DNA of 64,000 nucleotides from Opitutia bacterium (lineage in GTDB: Bacteria > Verrucomicrobiota > Verrucomicrobiia > Opitutales > Opitutaceae): assembly GCA_016190985.1 (NCBI GenBank), contig JACPPI010000009.1, forward strand, positions 85,577 through 149,576, written 5' to 3'. Position numbers and translations under genes: made by a program. Below are positions 34,403-41,895 of this stretch, one piece after another (positions within the stretch are counted from its first letter, which is position 1; the number at the start of each line of letters is the position of its first letter). Under the pieces are notes generated by a model. That model saw only the letters and a list, made by a program, of their open reading frames with translations, searched no databases and was not told the DNA's origin.

Positions 34403-35530
34403 TCAGTTTCGACCAAGCTTGACGTCGAGCCAGACGGCGAGCGCGAGCACGGCGCCGCGGGCGATGAATTTCATCTCGGGACTGACGGCGAGGAGCGTCA
34501 TGCCGTTGAGCAGCACGGTCATGATCAGCGCCCCGAGCAGCACCCCCCACACGGTGCCGCGCCCGCCTTTCAGCGCCGTGCCGCCGATCACGCAGGCGGC
34601 GATGGCGTCGAGCTCCATCAGCTCGCCGACCGTCGTGGTGGACGCGCCCGAATAGGCCGTGGTCATGAAGCCGGTCACCGCCACCATCGCCCCCATGAAG
34701 GCAAAGGCGCCGATCAGCACGCGGTCCACGCGGATGCCGGAGAGCCGGGCCGCCTCCTCGTTGCCGCCGATGGCGTAAAGATAGCGGCCGAACGGCGTGT
34801 GCCGGGTGAGAAAATAGACCAGCGCCGTCACCGCGCCGAGGATCACGAGGGCGAGCGGGACGCCGCGGAAGCGGTTGCAGACGAACGCCACGGCGAACAC
34901 CACCACCGTGACGGTCGCCGGCTGCAAGACGGTTTCCCGCCACGGCGTTTCCGGCAGGCCGACGGCGCGCCGCGCCGCCCGGGCGCGGAAAGAAAGGACC
35001 CAGACCACGAACGCGGCGGCGAACGCCAGGCCGAGGCCGGCGGTTCCGGGCAAATAATACGTGGTGAGCAGCGAGTAGGCGTTGTCCTCATCGCCGCGCG
35101 ACACCGGCACGGTGGCGCTCCGAATCACCAGCCAGAAGCAACCCTTGAAGACCAGCAGGCCGCCGAGGGTGATGATGAACGAAGGGATGTGCTGCTTGAC
35201 GATGAGCGCGCCCATCAGGGTCCAGAGCAGCACCGCGACCGCCAGGCCGGCGCCCAGCGCCGCGCCCGCGCCCCAAGCCTGCCCCGTGACCAGCACGGCC
35301 GCGAGGCCGCCGATCAACCCCACGCCGCTGCCGACGGAGAGGTCGATGTTGCCGGTCAGGATGATGAGGAACATGCCCAGGGCGAGCGTGCCGACCATGG
35401 CGAATTCGATGAGCAACTGCGTGAGATTGCGGGCACCGAGAAACGCCGGCTCGCGCACGGCGAAGAACACGGCCACGGCGACGAGCGCGGCGGGCAGGGC
35501 GAGGGATTTGAGGGCGGCGGGGGTTTTCAC
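34403..35530 (-). CDS. xylH: sugar ABC transporter permease, XylH/RbsC type
   Basis: The 375-residue permease has about ten membrane segments. Family motifs are GMFLIILTGNIDLSVGSGVG, IPSFIITLGGLLVFKG and the EAA-like loop GGNEEAARLSGIRVDRVL. The start is GTG 35530, whose GTGA overlaps the stop of the ATPase gene, showing translational coupling. With XylF-like and XylG-like partners it should import xylose or a similar monosaccharide; substrate is by similarity only. Confidence 0.9.
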   Translation of the reverse strand: MKTPAALKSLALPAALVAVAVFFAVREPAFLGARNLTQLLIEFAMVGTLALGMFLIILTGNIDLSVGSGVGLIGGLAAVLVTGQAWGAGAALGAGLAVAVLLWTLMGALIVKQHIPSFIITLGGLLVFKGCFWLVIRSATVPVSRGDEDNAYSLLTTYYLPGTAGLGLAFAAAFVVWVLSFRARAARRAVGLPETPWRETVLQPATVTVVVFAVAFVCNRFRGVPLALVILGAVTALVYFLTRHTPFGRYLYAIGGNEEAARLSGIRVDRVLIGAFAFMGAMVAVTGFMTTAYSGASTTTVGELMELDAIAACVIGGTALKGGRGTVWGVLLGALIMTVLLNGMTLLAVSPEMKFIARGAVLALAVWLDVKLGRN

Positions 35531-37053
35531 GAGAAAGCGCTGGCGGACAGGGCGGCGGCGAGGAGTTTTTCCTGGGAAAATCCGGCGCGGGGGAACACGC
35601 CGCCGATGCGCCCGGCCGAGAGCATGACGATGCGGTCGCTCATGCCCATCAGCTCGGGCAGCTCGCTGGAGACCAGCAGCACGGCGCGCCCGTCCGCCGT
35701 GAGGGCATTGATCAACTCGTAGACCTCGACCTTGGCGCCGACATCGATGCCACGGGTGGGCTCGTCGAGGAGCACGACGCGGGGCTCGGTCATCAGGGCC
35801 TTGCCGAGCACGACCTTCTGCTGGCCGCCGCCGGAGAGGGTGCCCGCGACGACGCGCTGATGTCCGGCCTTGATGCGCATCGCGTCGAAGTAGTGCTGGT
35901 TGCGTTTTTCCTCGCGGGCCCGGGCGATGACGCCGGCCCGGGTGAACTGGCGCAGGCTGGAGAGCGAGAGGTTGAAACCGATGCTCTCCTCCAGCACGAG
36001 GCCGTAGCGGCGGCGGTCCTCGCTGGCGAGCACGAGGCCGGAGGCAATCGCCTCGACCGGCGAGGCCGGAGCACACGGATTGTCCCCCAACGTGACGGTG
36101 CCGCCGAGGCGGTGGCCCCAGGCGCCGAACAGATGCATGAGCAGTTCCGTGCGGCCCGCGCCCATCAGCCCGCCAAAGCCCAGCACCTCGCCGGCACGCA
36201 CTTCGAAGGAGAGGTCGCGCAGAAAGGCCGGGCCGCCGGCCGTGCGCGCGACGGACAGGTTTTCCACCCGCAATTGCGCGGGGCCGGCGGCGTGCGGCGC
36301 GGCGCGGGGAAACAGCTCGCCGAGCTCGCGGCCGACCATGTCGCGGATGACGGTGGCGACGGTGCAGTCGCGCGCGATCCGGGTCGCGATGCTGCGGCCG
36401 TCGCGCAGCACGGTGATGCGGTCGGCGATGGCGAAGACCTCGTCGAGCTTGTGGGAGATGTAGATGCAGGCCGTGCCGCGGGCCCGGAGCGCCCGCAGGT
36501 GGTCGAGCAGGACGCGGACCTCGTGTTCGGGCAGGGCGGCCGTCGGCTCGTCGAGCACGAGGACGCGCGACTGTTTGTCGAGCGCGCGGAGAATTTCCAG
36601 GAGTTGTTTCTGGCCGATGCCGAGCGCACCCACGGGGGCGGCCGGGTCAAGGTGCAGCCCGAATTCGGCCAGGAGAGCGGCCGCCCGCCGGTGCATCGTC
36701 GGCCAGTCGATCAGGCCGGCCCGCAGCGGCTCGCGGCCGAGGAAAAGGTTTTCGGCGATGGACAGCTCGTCCACGAGGGCGAACTCCTGCGTGATCACGG
36801 CGATGCCGGCTTCACCCGCCTCGCGGATGTCGCCAAAGCGCGCCGTCCGCCCGTCGACGAGGATTTCCCCCTCATAGGTGCCGTGCGGGTGGATGCCCGA
36901 GAGGAGCTTGATCAGGGTGGACTTGCCGGCGCCGTTCTCCCCGCAGAGGGCGTGGATCTCGCCCGCCCGCAGGTCGAACGTGACCTCGCTCAGCGCCAGA
37001 ACGCCCGGGAAGCGCTTGGTCAACCGGCGAACTTCCAGCAGCGGAGCGGACAT
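35527..37053 (-). CDS. xylG: sugar ABC transporter ATP-binding protein, XylG type (two ATPase domains)
   Basis: The 508-residue protein has two ABC domains. Domain 1 has Walker A GENGAGKST near 39 and Walker B VLVLDEPTAALP. Domain 2 has a modified Walker A (GGLMGAGRTELL), signature LSGGGQQKVVLGKAL and Walker B VVLLDEPTRGID, as usual for this subfamily. GIHPHGTYEGEI is reminiscent of XylG proteins. It energises sugar import at the inner membrane. It lies 11 bp after the binding-protein gene and overlaps the permease gene. Confidence 0.9.
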   Translation of the reverse strand: MSAPLLEVRRLTKRFPGVLALSEVTFDLRAGEIHALCGENGAGKSTLIKLLSGIHPHGTYEGEILVDGRTARFGDIREAGEAGIAVITQEFALVDELSIAENLFLGREPLRAGLIDWPTMHRRAAALLAEFGLHLDPAAPVGALGIGQKQLLEILRALDKQSRVLVLDEPTAALPEHEVRVLLDHLRALRARGTACIYISHKLDEVFAIADRITVLRDGRSIATRIARDCTVATVIRDMVGRELGELFPRAAPHAAGPAQLRVENLSVARTAGGPAFLRDLSFEVRAGEVLGFGGLMGAGRTELLMHLFGAWGHRLGGTVTLGDNPCAPASPVEAIASGLVLASEDRRRYGLVLEESIGFNLSLSSLRQFTRAGVIARAREEKRNQHYFDAMRIKAGHQRVVAGTLSGGGQQKVVLGKALMTEPRVVLLDEPTRGIDVGAKVEVYELINALTADGRAVLLVSSELPELMGMSDRIVMLSAGRIGGVFPRAGFSQEKLLAAALSASAFS

Positions 37054-37064
37054 GCGGGCGGGGG

Positions 37065-38072
37065 TTATTTGAGCTTGTCGGCGGGATGAAAGCCGGCGGC
37101 CACGACCGTTTCCATCATGTTGGTCTGGTCGACCGAGACGATTTCCTCGAAGAGGCAGGGCACGGCCTTGAAGCCGTTGTCGAGCGTGGAGGTGCCGGCG
37201 GGTTTCTCCCCGCGCGCCACCGCCACCGCGGTGCGGGAGGCGAGCATGGCGAGCCGGGCGACGGGCTTGAACACGGTCATGCTTTGCGTGCCGCGCATGA
37301 TGCGCTGGCAGGCCGGGAGATCGGCATCCTGGCCGGTGACCAGGACTTTGCCGGCGAGGCCTTCCTCGAGCAGCGCCTGGATCGCGCCGCCGGCGGTGCC
37401 GTCATTGGCCGCGAGCACGGCGTCGAAGGCGTGGCCGGACCTGGTGATGGCGGCATTCATGATCTTCTTGGCGTTCTCCGGCTTCCAATCCAAGGCCCAG
37501 TCCTCGGCCACCACGGTGACGCGGCCGGACTTGATCAGCGGGGCGAGGAGGTTGTCCTGGCCCTGCTTGAAGAGCTTGGCGTTGTTGTCGGTGGGGGCGC
37601 CGTAGATGCGGACGATGCGCAGGGGCTTGTCGGCCGGCCAGCGGTCGAGCACCCACCGGGCCTGCAGTTCGCCGACCTTCACGTTGTCGAAAGTGAGATA
37701 GAGGGCGATGTCGCTGTTGAGGATCAGCCGGTCGTAGGAAATGACGGGGATGCCGGCCTCCTTGGCGGACTTCATCGCGCGGCTGAGCGCGGCGCCGTTA
37801 TGGGGGGCGACCACGAGCACATCGACCCCGCGGCTGATGAGGGATTCGATGTCCCGGTTCTGGCGGGTGTCGTCGGAGTTGGCGGCCTGCACGATGACCT
37901 TGGCGCCGAGCTTCTCCGCCTCGGCCACGAAGAGGTCGCGGTCGCGCTGCCAGCGCTCCTCCTTCAGCGTGTCGAGAGACAGGCCGATGACCGGCTGGTC
38001 CCGGGAGGCGAAGGCCGGGACCACGAGGAGGGTGGCGATGAACAGGGCGGCAAAGCGGCGGACGGGTTGCAT
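37065..38072 (-). CDS. xylF: periplasmic sugar-binding protein, D-xylose type
   Basis: The 335-residue protein has a signal peptide (FAALFIATLLVVPAFA) and a type-1 periplasmic binding fold. XylF-like stretches are VIGLSLDTLKEERWQRDRDL, VDVLVVAPHNG, VISYDRLILNSDIALYLTFD and VLVTGQDADLPACQRIMRGT. It should capture xylose or a related sugar for the permease encoded next. No xylose isomerase or xylulokinase gene lies in this window. A 165-bp gap separates it from the amylase gene on the same strand. Confidence 0.9.
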   Translation of the reverse strand: MQPVRRFAALFIATLLVVPAFASRDQPVIGLSLDTLKEERWQRDRDLFVAEAEKLGAKVIVQAANSDDTRQNRDIESLISRGVDVLVVAPHNGAALSRAMKSAKEAGIPVISYDRLILNSDIALYLTFDNVKVGELQARWVLDRWPADKPLRIVRIYGAPTDNNAKLFKQGQDNLLAPLIKSGRVTVVAEDWALDWKPENAKKIMNAAITRSGHAFDAVLAANDGTAGGAIQALLEEGLAGKVLVTGQDADLPACQRIMRGTQSMTVFKPVARLAMLASRTAVAVARGEKPAGTSTLDNGFKAVPCLFEEIVSVDQTNMMETVVAAGFHPADKLK

Positions 38073-38237
38073 GGAGTTCAGGGATTAAGGGGGAGGATCG
38101 GCCGCGTGTCGAATCGTTCGCGACGGCAGTTCAGTGCGGCGCCAGGTTCACGATCAGGCGCCCGATCCGGCCACCGGCAGCCGGCGACGAAGCGCAGAAT
38201 CCGGCAACGCGGGAACACGAGCATGGTTGAAAACAGC

Positions 38238-41200
38238 CTAGGGGGGGCCGAGGAGAAAAGCCAGCGGCTGATCGACACGTTCGCGCCAGGATTTTTCGGA
38301 GTGCTCGGCGCCCTCGAATTTGCGGGTGATCCAGTCGCGGCCGACGGTGTAGCCGGCGGCTTTCATCACCGCGTCCATCCGCACCTGGTAGGATTCGTAT
38401 TGGGCGTCGAGCGTTGCCGTGCCGTAGTCGAACCAGAACTTGTGGGCGCCGGGCTTGGGCAGCGCCTTGGCGAGGTAATCGATCACCGCGCCGTCCCCCG
38501 TGGGCCAATGGGTCGAGACGCAGCCCGCGCCCCCGAAGATTTCCGGGTATTCGCACAGCGCGTAGGCGGAGATGAGGCCGCCCATGCTTGAGCCCATCAC
38601 AGACGTGTGCGCCCGGTCGGGTCGCGTGCGATAGGTGCGGTCGATGAAGGGCTTCAATTCCCCGACGAGGAATTTCAGGTAGGCGTCGGACCGGAGGCTG
38701 GCGGCGGGCAGGGTCGGGCCGTTTTTGAACAGCGCGACCGTGTCACCGGTCACGGCCTTGCGCGGCATGTATTCGGGATAGCGGTCCATCCCCATGCTCC
38801 AGATGCCGACGATGATCGCCGGGGATGCACCCGAGGCCAGCAGCTTTTGCATCGCGCGATCCACCTCCCAGGTGTTGCCCGCGTAGCCGGTGCCGTTGGT
38901 GAACACATTCTGCCCGTCGTGCATGTAGACGACGGGGTAGCGCGTGGTCGGATTCTCGTCGTAGCCGGGCGGCAGCCAGACCTCGACGCGGCGGGACGGA
39001 ACCAGCTTCGAGGGAAAGTCCGGGTGCGCCTCGATCCGGCCGAACGCGGGCAAGAGGGTCACGACGGCGGGCGGGCTGAGGGTCGTGCCGGCACGGTTGC
39101 GCACGAGCGCGCGATACGAGCCGCCGGTGTGAGGCGAGGCCTGGAACGTGAGCGTGGCGCCGGTGGCGCCGGCGACCTCCTCATCATTGCGCAGCCACTG
39201 GTATTCAAGCGGTCCGGTGCCCTCGGCGGCGACGCGGAAAGTGACGGTGTCATCCACGCGCACAGAGGATCCGGTCGGAAAAGCAGTGATGATGGGCACC
39301 TTGGTTCCGACAATGCCGGTGGGCACCTCCTTGGAAGCGATGCTCAGGTCCGCAACCTGCGCGCTGGCGCGGCGGCCCCGCAGATCATTGAAGGTGGCGG
39401 TGACGGTGAATTTTTCTCCGGGATTCAGATCGTGGGGCGGGCGCCAGAAGACGCGGTAAGGCGGCGCGTCGTCGGTCCCGAGATACTCAGCCTGGCCGGG
39501 GTGCGAGGCGCGCTCCAAAGTGAAGGTGACTTCGCCGAAGCCGTCGCCGCCGGCGACCTCGGCGCGCAGCTCGACCCGCGAAGGGAACAGCTGGCCGTCG
39601 ATCTCACGCTTGGTGAACCTGAGCGCGGCGCCCGACGCGGGGTTCACCAGGGTGAGCGTGGCCGGCGCGGTCTCGCCGAGAGCGGCCTCGGCGCGCCAGA
39701 CGGCAAATTGCAGCGGGGCGAGCGTGACGAGCGTGCGGCCCTCCGCATCAACCTTGAGGGTGGCGACCGCGGACACATCCGCCGCATCCGAGGCCAGGAG
39801 CTGGCGCAGCGTCGCGCCGGAGGGCTGGCTGGTGGGCACGGCGGTGGTGAGGGTCTGGCTGCGGGAATTGTTGAAGACGGCGAGATATTCGACGCGTTCG
39901 CGCCGCTCGAGGCGCGAAAAGGCGAAGATCTCCTGGCGGCCGGTCGGGCGGAGCAGCATGGCGCCGGTGCGGAGCGCCGCATGATCGGCGCGCAGCCGGC
40001 CGAGTTGGGCGAAGAGGCGGTAGAAGGGGTGCGACGGGTTGAACTTGTCGTCCGCGCCGGTGCGGGTGGTGCCAAGGAGCGGGGCGGTTTTAAATTCGGG
40101 CGCCTGCGCGGCAAACATGTCCTCGCGGGCCTGCATATCGTTGCCGCCGCGGCCGATCAGGCCCTGCTCGTCGCCGTAGTAGAGCACGGGCTGGCCGCGC
40201 GACAGGTAGAGCAGACCGTGGCCGAGTTTGACCAGGTTGGCCTGGAGCTCGGGCGACGCGCCGGGATTGTCCTGCTGGAGAAAGTAGCCGAAGCGGCCGG
40301 CGTCATGGTTGCCCAGGAAGGTGATCGTGGAGTGCGCGTTGCTGTCGTGGTCGGTGTAGTAGTCGTCGCGCAGGAAAAAATCGGTGAGAGCGGCGCTGGT
40401 TCCGGCTTGCGACACGAAGCGCCGGGCGGCGGCGAAAAACCCGAAATCGATGGTCGTGTCGAGGGGCAGTCCGCCGGTGGAGAATTCGCTCAGGGTGGCC
40501 GGATTGCCTTCCTCGTTGTAGACCTCGCCGAACTGGAGGAAGCCGGGCTTGCCCAGCGCGCGGGCCCGCGCGCGGATGGCGGGAATGAAGCCCTGCCAGA
40601 ATTCGTTGTTCACATGCCGTGTGGTGTCGATGCGGTAGCCGTCGACGCCGCTGTCGAGCCAGGCGCTGAAGATATCAATGAAGCCCTGGACAACACGTGG
40701 GTGCTCGGTGAACAGATCGTCAAGGCCAACGAAGTCGCCGTGGACGGAATTTTCGCCGGTGAACAGGCTGTCGCCGCGGTTGTGGTAGAGGGTGACATCG
40801 TTGAGCCAGGCCGGGACCTTGCTGTTCTTCTCGGCGTCGGGCACGAAAGGCTGGTAGGCAAAGCTCTTGTCCGCTGCGAGCGCGGGGAAGGCGGCGGGAT
40901 CGTTGACGCCGTTGAAGGCGACCGCGTGCTCGTCGAAGGGCCGGCCGGTGGCGTCGCGGTAGGGCGCGGTCTTCTTGTCCACATAGGTGTAGGCGCCGCC
41001 CCGGTATTGGATGACGTCGGCGGTGTGGTTGGCGATGATGTCCATGTAGACCTTCAGGCCGCGGGCGTGGGCCTGGCGGACCAGCTCGCGAAACTCTTCG
41101 TTCGAGCCGAGGTGCGGGTCCATCTGCGTGAAGTCGGTGATCCAGTAGCCGTGATAGCCGGCGGTGCCCCTCTGCATGGGCTTGTTTTTCAGCGGCGGCG

Positions 41201-41510
41201 TCAGCCAGACCGAGGTGATGCCCATATCCTTGAGGTAATCCAACCGCGCGGTCAGTCCGGCGAAATCACCGCCGTGATAATGGCTGATCTTGGCGGGATT
41301 GAAACCGTGGTCATCGGGTCCCCCGGGGTAGCCGCCGGTGTCGTTGGCCGGATTGCCGTTGGCGAAGCGGTCGGTCAGCACAAAATAAAACGTCTGGCCG
41401 GCGCCGGGGTGGGTGAAGCGTGGCACGGCCACCGGTTCGGCGGAGCAGGTGGCGGCAACGGCGGCCAAGCCGGCCAGCAGGGCAAGAACCAGACGGGGAT
41501 GCGGGGTCAT
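38238..41510 (-). CDS. secreted GH13 alpha-amylase / Ig-like / alpha/beta-hydrolase esterase fusion
   Basis: The 1090-residue protein has a signal peptide (LVLALLAGLAAVAATCSAEP). The GH13 domain (about 35-620) has the nucleophile in GVDGYRIDTTRHV near 293, the acid/base in LQFGEVYNE near 328 and TFLGNHDAGRF near 400. A beta-sandwich linker leads to an Ig-like module (about 755-805, FRVAAEGTGPLEYQWLRN). The C-terminal 290 residues are an esterase-type alpha/beta hydrolase (VEVWLPPGYDENPTTRYPVV, nucleophile in MGSSMGG near 972, His in EGAEHSEKSW near 1066). It may remove acyl groups while cleaving alpha-glucans. ATG 41510 starts the signal peptide. Confidence 0.92.
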   Translation of the reverse strand: MTPHPRLVLALLAGLAAVAATCSAEPVAVPRFTHPGAGQTFYFVLTDRFANGNPANDTGGYPGGPDDHGFNPAKISHYHGGDFAGLTARLDYLKDMGITSVWLTPPLKNKPMQRGTAGYHGYWITDFTQMDPHLGSNEEFRELVRQAHARGLKVYMDIIANHTADVIQYRGGAYTYVDKKTAPYRDATGRPFDEHAVAFNGVNDPAAFPALAADKSFAYQPFVPDAEKNSKVPAWLNDVTLYHNRGDSLFTGENSVHGDFVGLDDLFTEHPRVVQGFIDIFSAWLDSGVDGYRIDTTRHVNNEFWQGFIPAIRARARALGKPGFLQFGEVYNEEGNPATLSEFSTGGLPLDTTIDFGFFAAARRFVSQAGTSAALTDFFLRDDYYTDHDSNAHSTITFLGNHDAGRFGYFLQQDNPGASPELQANLVKLGHGLLYLSRGQPVLYYGDEQGLIGRGGNDMQAREDMFAAQAPEFKTAPLLGTTRTGADDKFNPSHPFYRLFAQLGRLRADHAALRTGAMLLRPTGRQEIFAFSRLERRERVEYLAVFNNSRSQTLTTAVPTSQPSGATLRQLLASDAADVSAVATLKVDAEGRTLVTLAPLQFAVWRAEAALGETAPATLTLVNPASGAALRFTKREIDGQLFPSRVELRAEVAGGDGFGEVTFTLERASHPGQAEYLGTDDAPPYRVFWRPPHDLNPGEKFTVTATFNDLRGRRASAQVADLSIASKEVPTGIVGTKVPIITAFPTGSSVRVDDTVTFRVAAEGTGPLEYQWLRNDEEVAGATGATLTFQASPHTGGSYRALVRNRAGTTLSPPAVVTLLPAFGRIEAHPDFPSKLVPSRRVEVWLPPGYDENPTTRYPVVYMHDGQNVFTNGTGYAGNTWEVDRAMQKLLASGASPAIIVGIWSMGMDRYPEYMPRKAVTGDTVALFKNGPTLPAASLRSDAYLKFLVGELKPFIDRTYRTRPDRAHTSVMGSSMGGLISAYALCEYPEIFGGAGCVSTHWPTGDGAVIDYLAKALPKPGAHKFWFDYGTATLDAQYESYQVRMDAVMKAAGYTVGRDWITRKFEGAEHSEKSWRERVDQPLAFLLGPP

Positions 41511-41895
41511 GGGTGGCGCATAAAATGCGGTGGCGCGGGCGCAGGTCAAACCGCGCGCCGGGGACAAGACTTGCAAGGCCGGGAAAAAACCTAGGTTTGC
41601 CCTGGGAAAAACCGGGCGGGGCGCGCGGCTTGTCAGCCTGGTTCCAATCCGGCGGGAACCGGATCTCCTCCGGGGCTGGGGTGTTTCCACCGGAGCCATG
41701 CGGCTGAGCCGGTGGGGCGGAACCTAAGAGTTGTCCGGGCCATCGCGGTTTTTTGAGACCTTTGCCGTTCGCCTTGTCGCGTGGGGGGGGGATTATTCAC
41801 GCACTTGACCGGGCACCCCAACCCACCCGGCCGGATACACACCCAACCCTAAAGCACCACAGGCTGTCACTGTCGGCAGCTGTTGATTGATTGTC
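41511..41895. other. 385-bp divergent regulatory region between amylase and TonB receptor genes
   Basis: No coding frame with signal or family similarity is seen. The stretch holds a 12-bp perfect palindrome (41587-41598), two near-identical GGGAAAAA-CC blocks around it (41581 and 41604), and a G9 run near 41785. It should carry the promoters for both divergent genes. Confidence 0.6.
41587..41598. promoter_or_regulatory. candidate operator, AAACCTAGGTTT
   Basis: A perfect 12-bp palindrome lies 77 bp upstream of the amylase start and about 300 bp upstream of the receptor start. The protein that binds it is unknown. A chance palindrome in 385 bp cannot be excluded. Confidence 0.35.

Noticed and set aside
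38607..41594. 995-codon plus-strand open frame across the amylase-esterase gene
   Set aside because: No recognisable domain and low-complexity Gly/Ala/Val/Arg content; the minus strand encodes intact catalytic motifs.
41780..41800. G9 run as a phase-variation tract
   Set aside because: It lies about 110 bp from the receptor start, outside coding sequence and not between plausible -35 and -10 boxes that I can identify.
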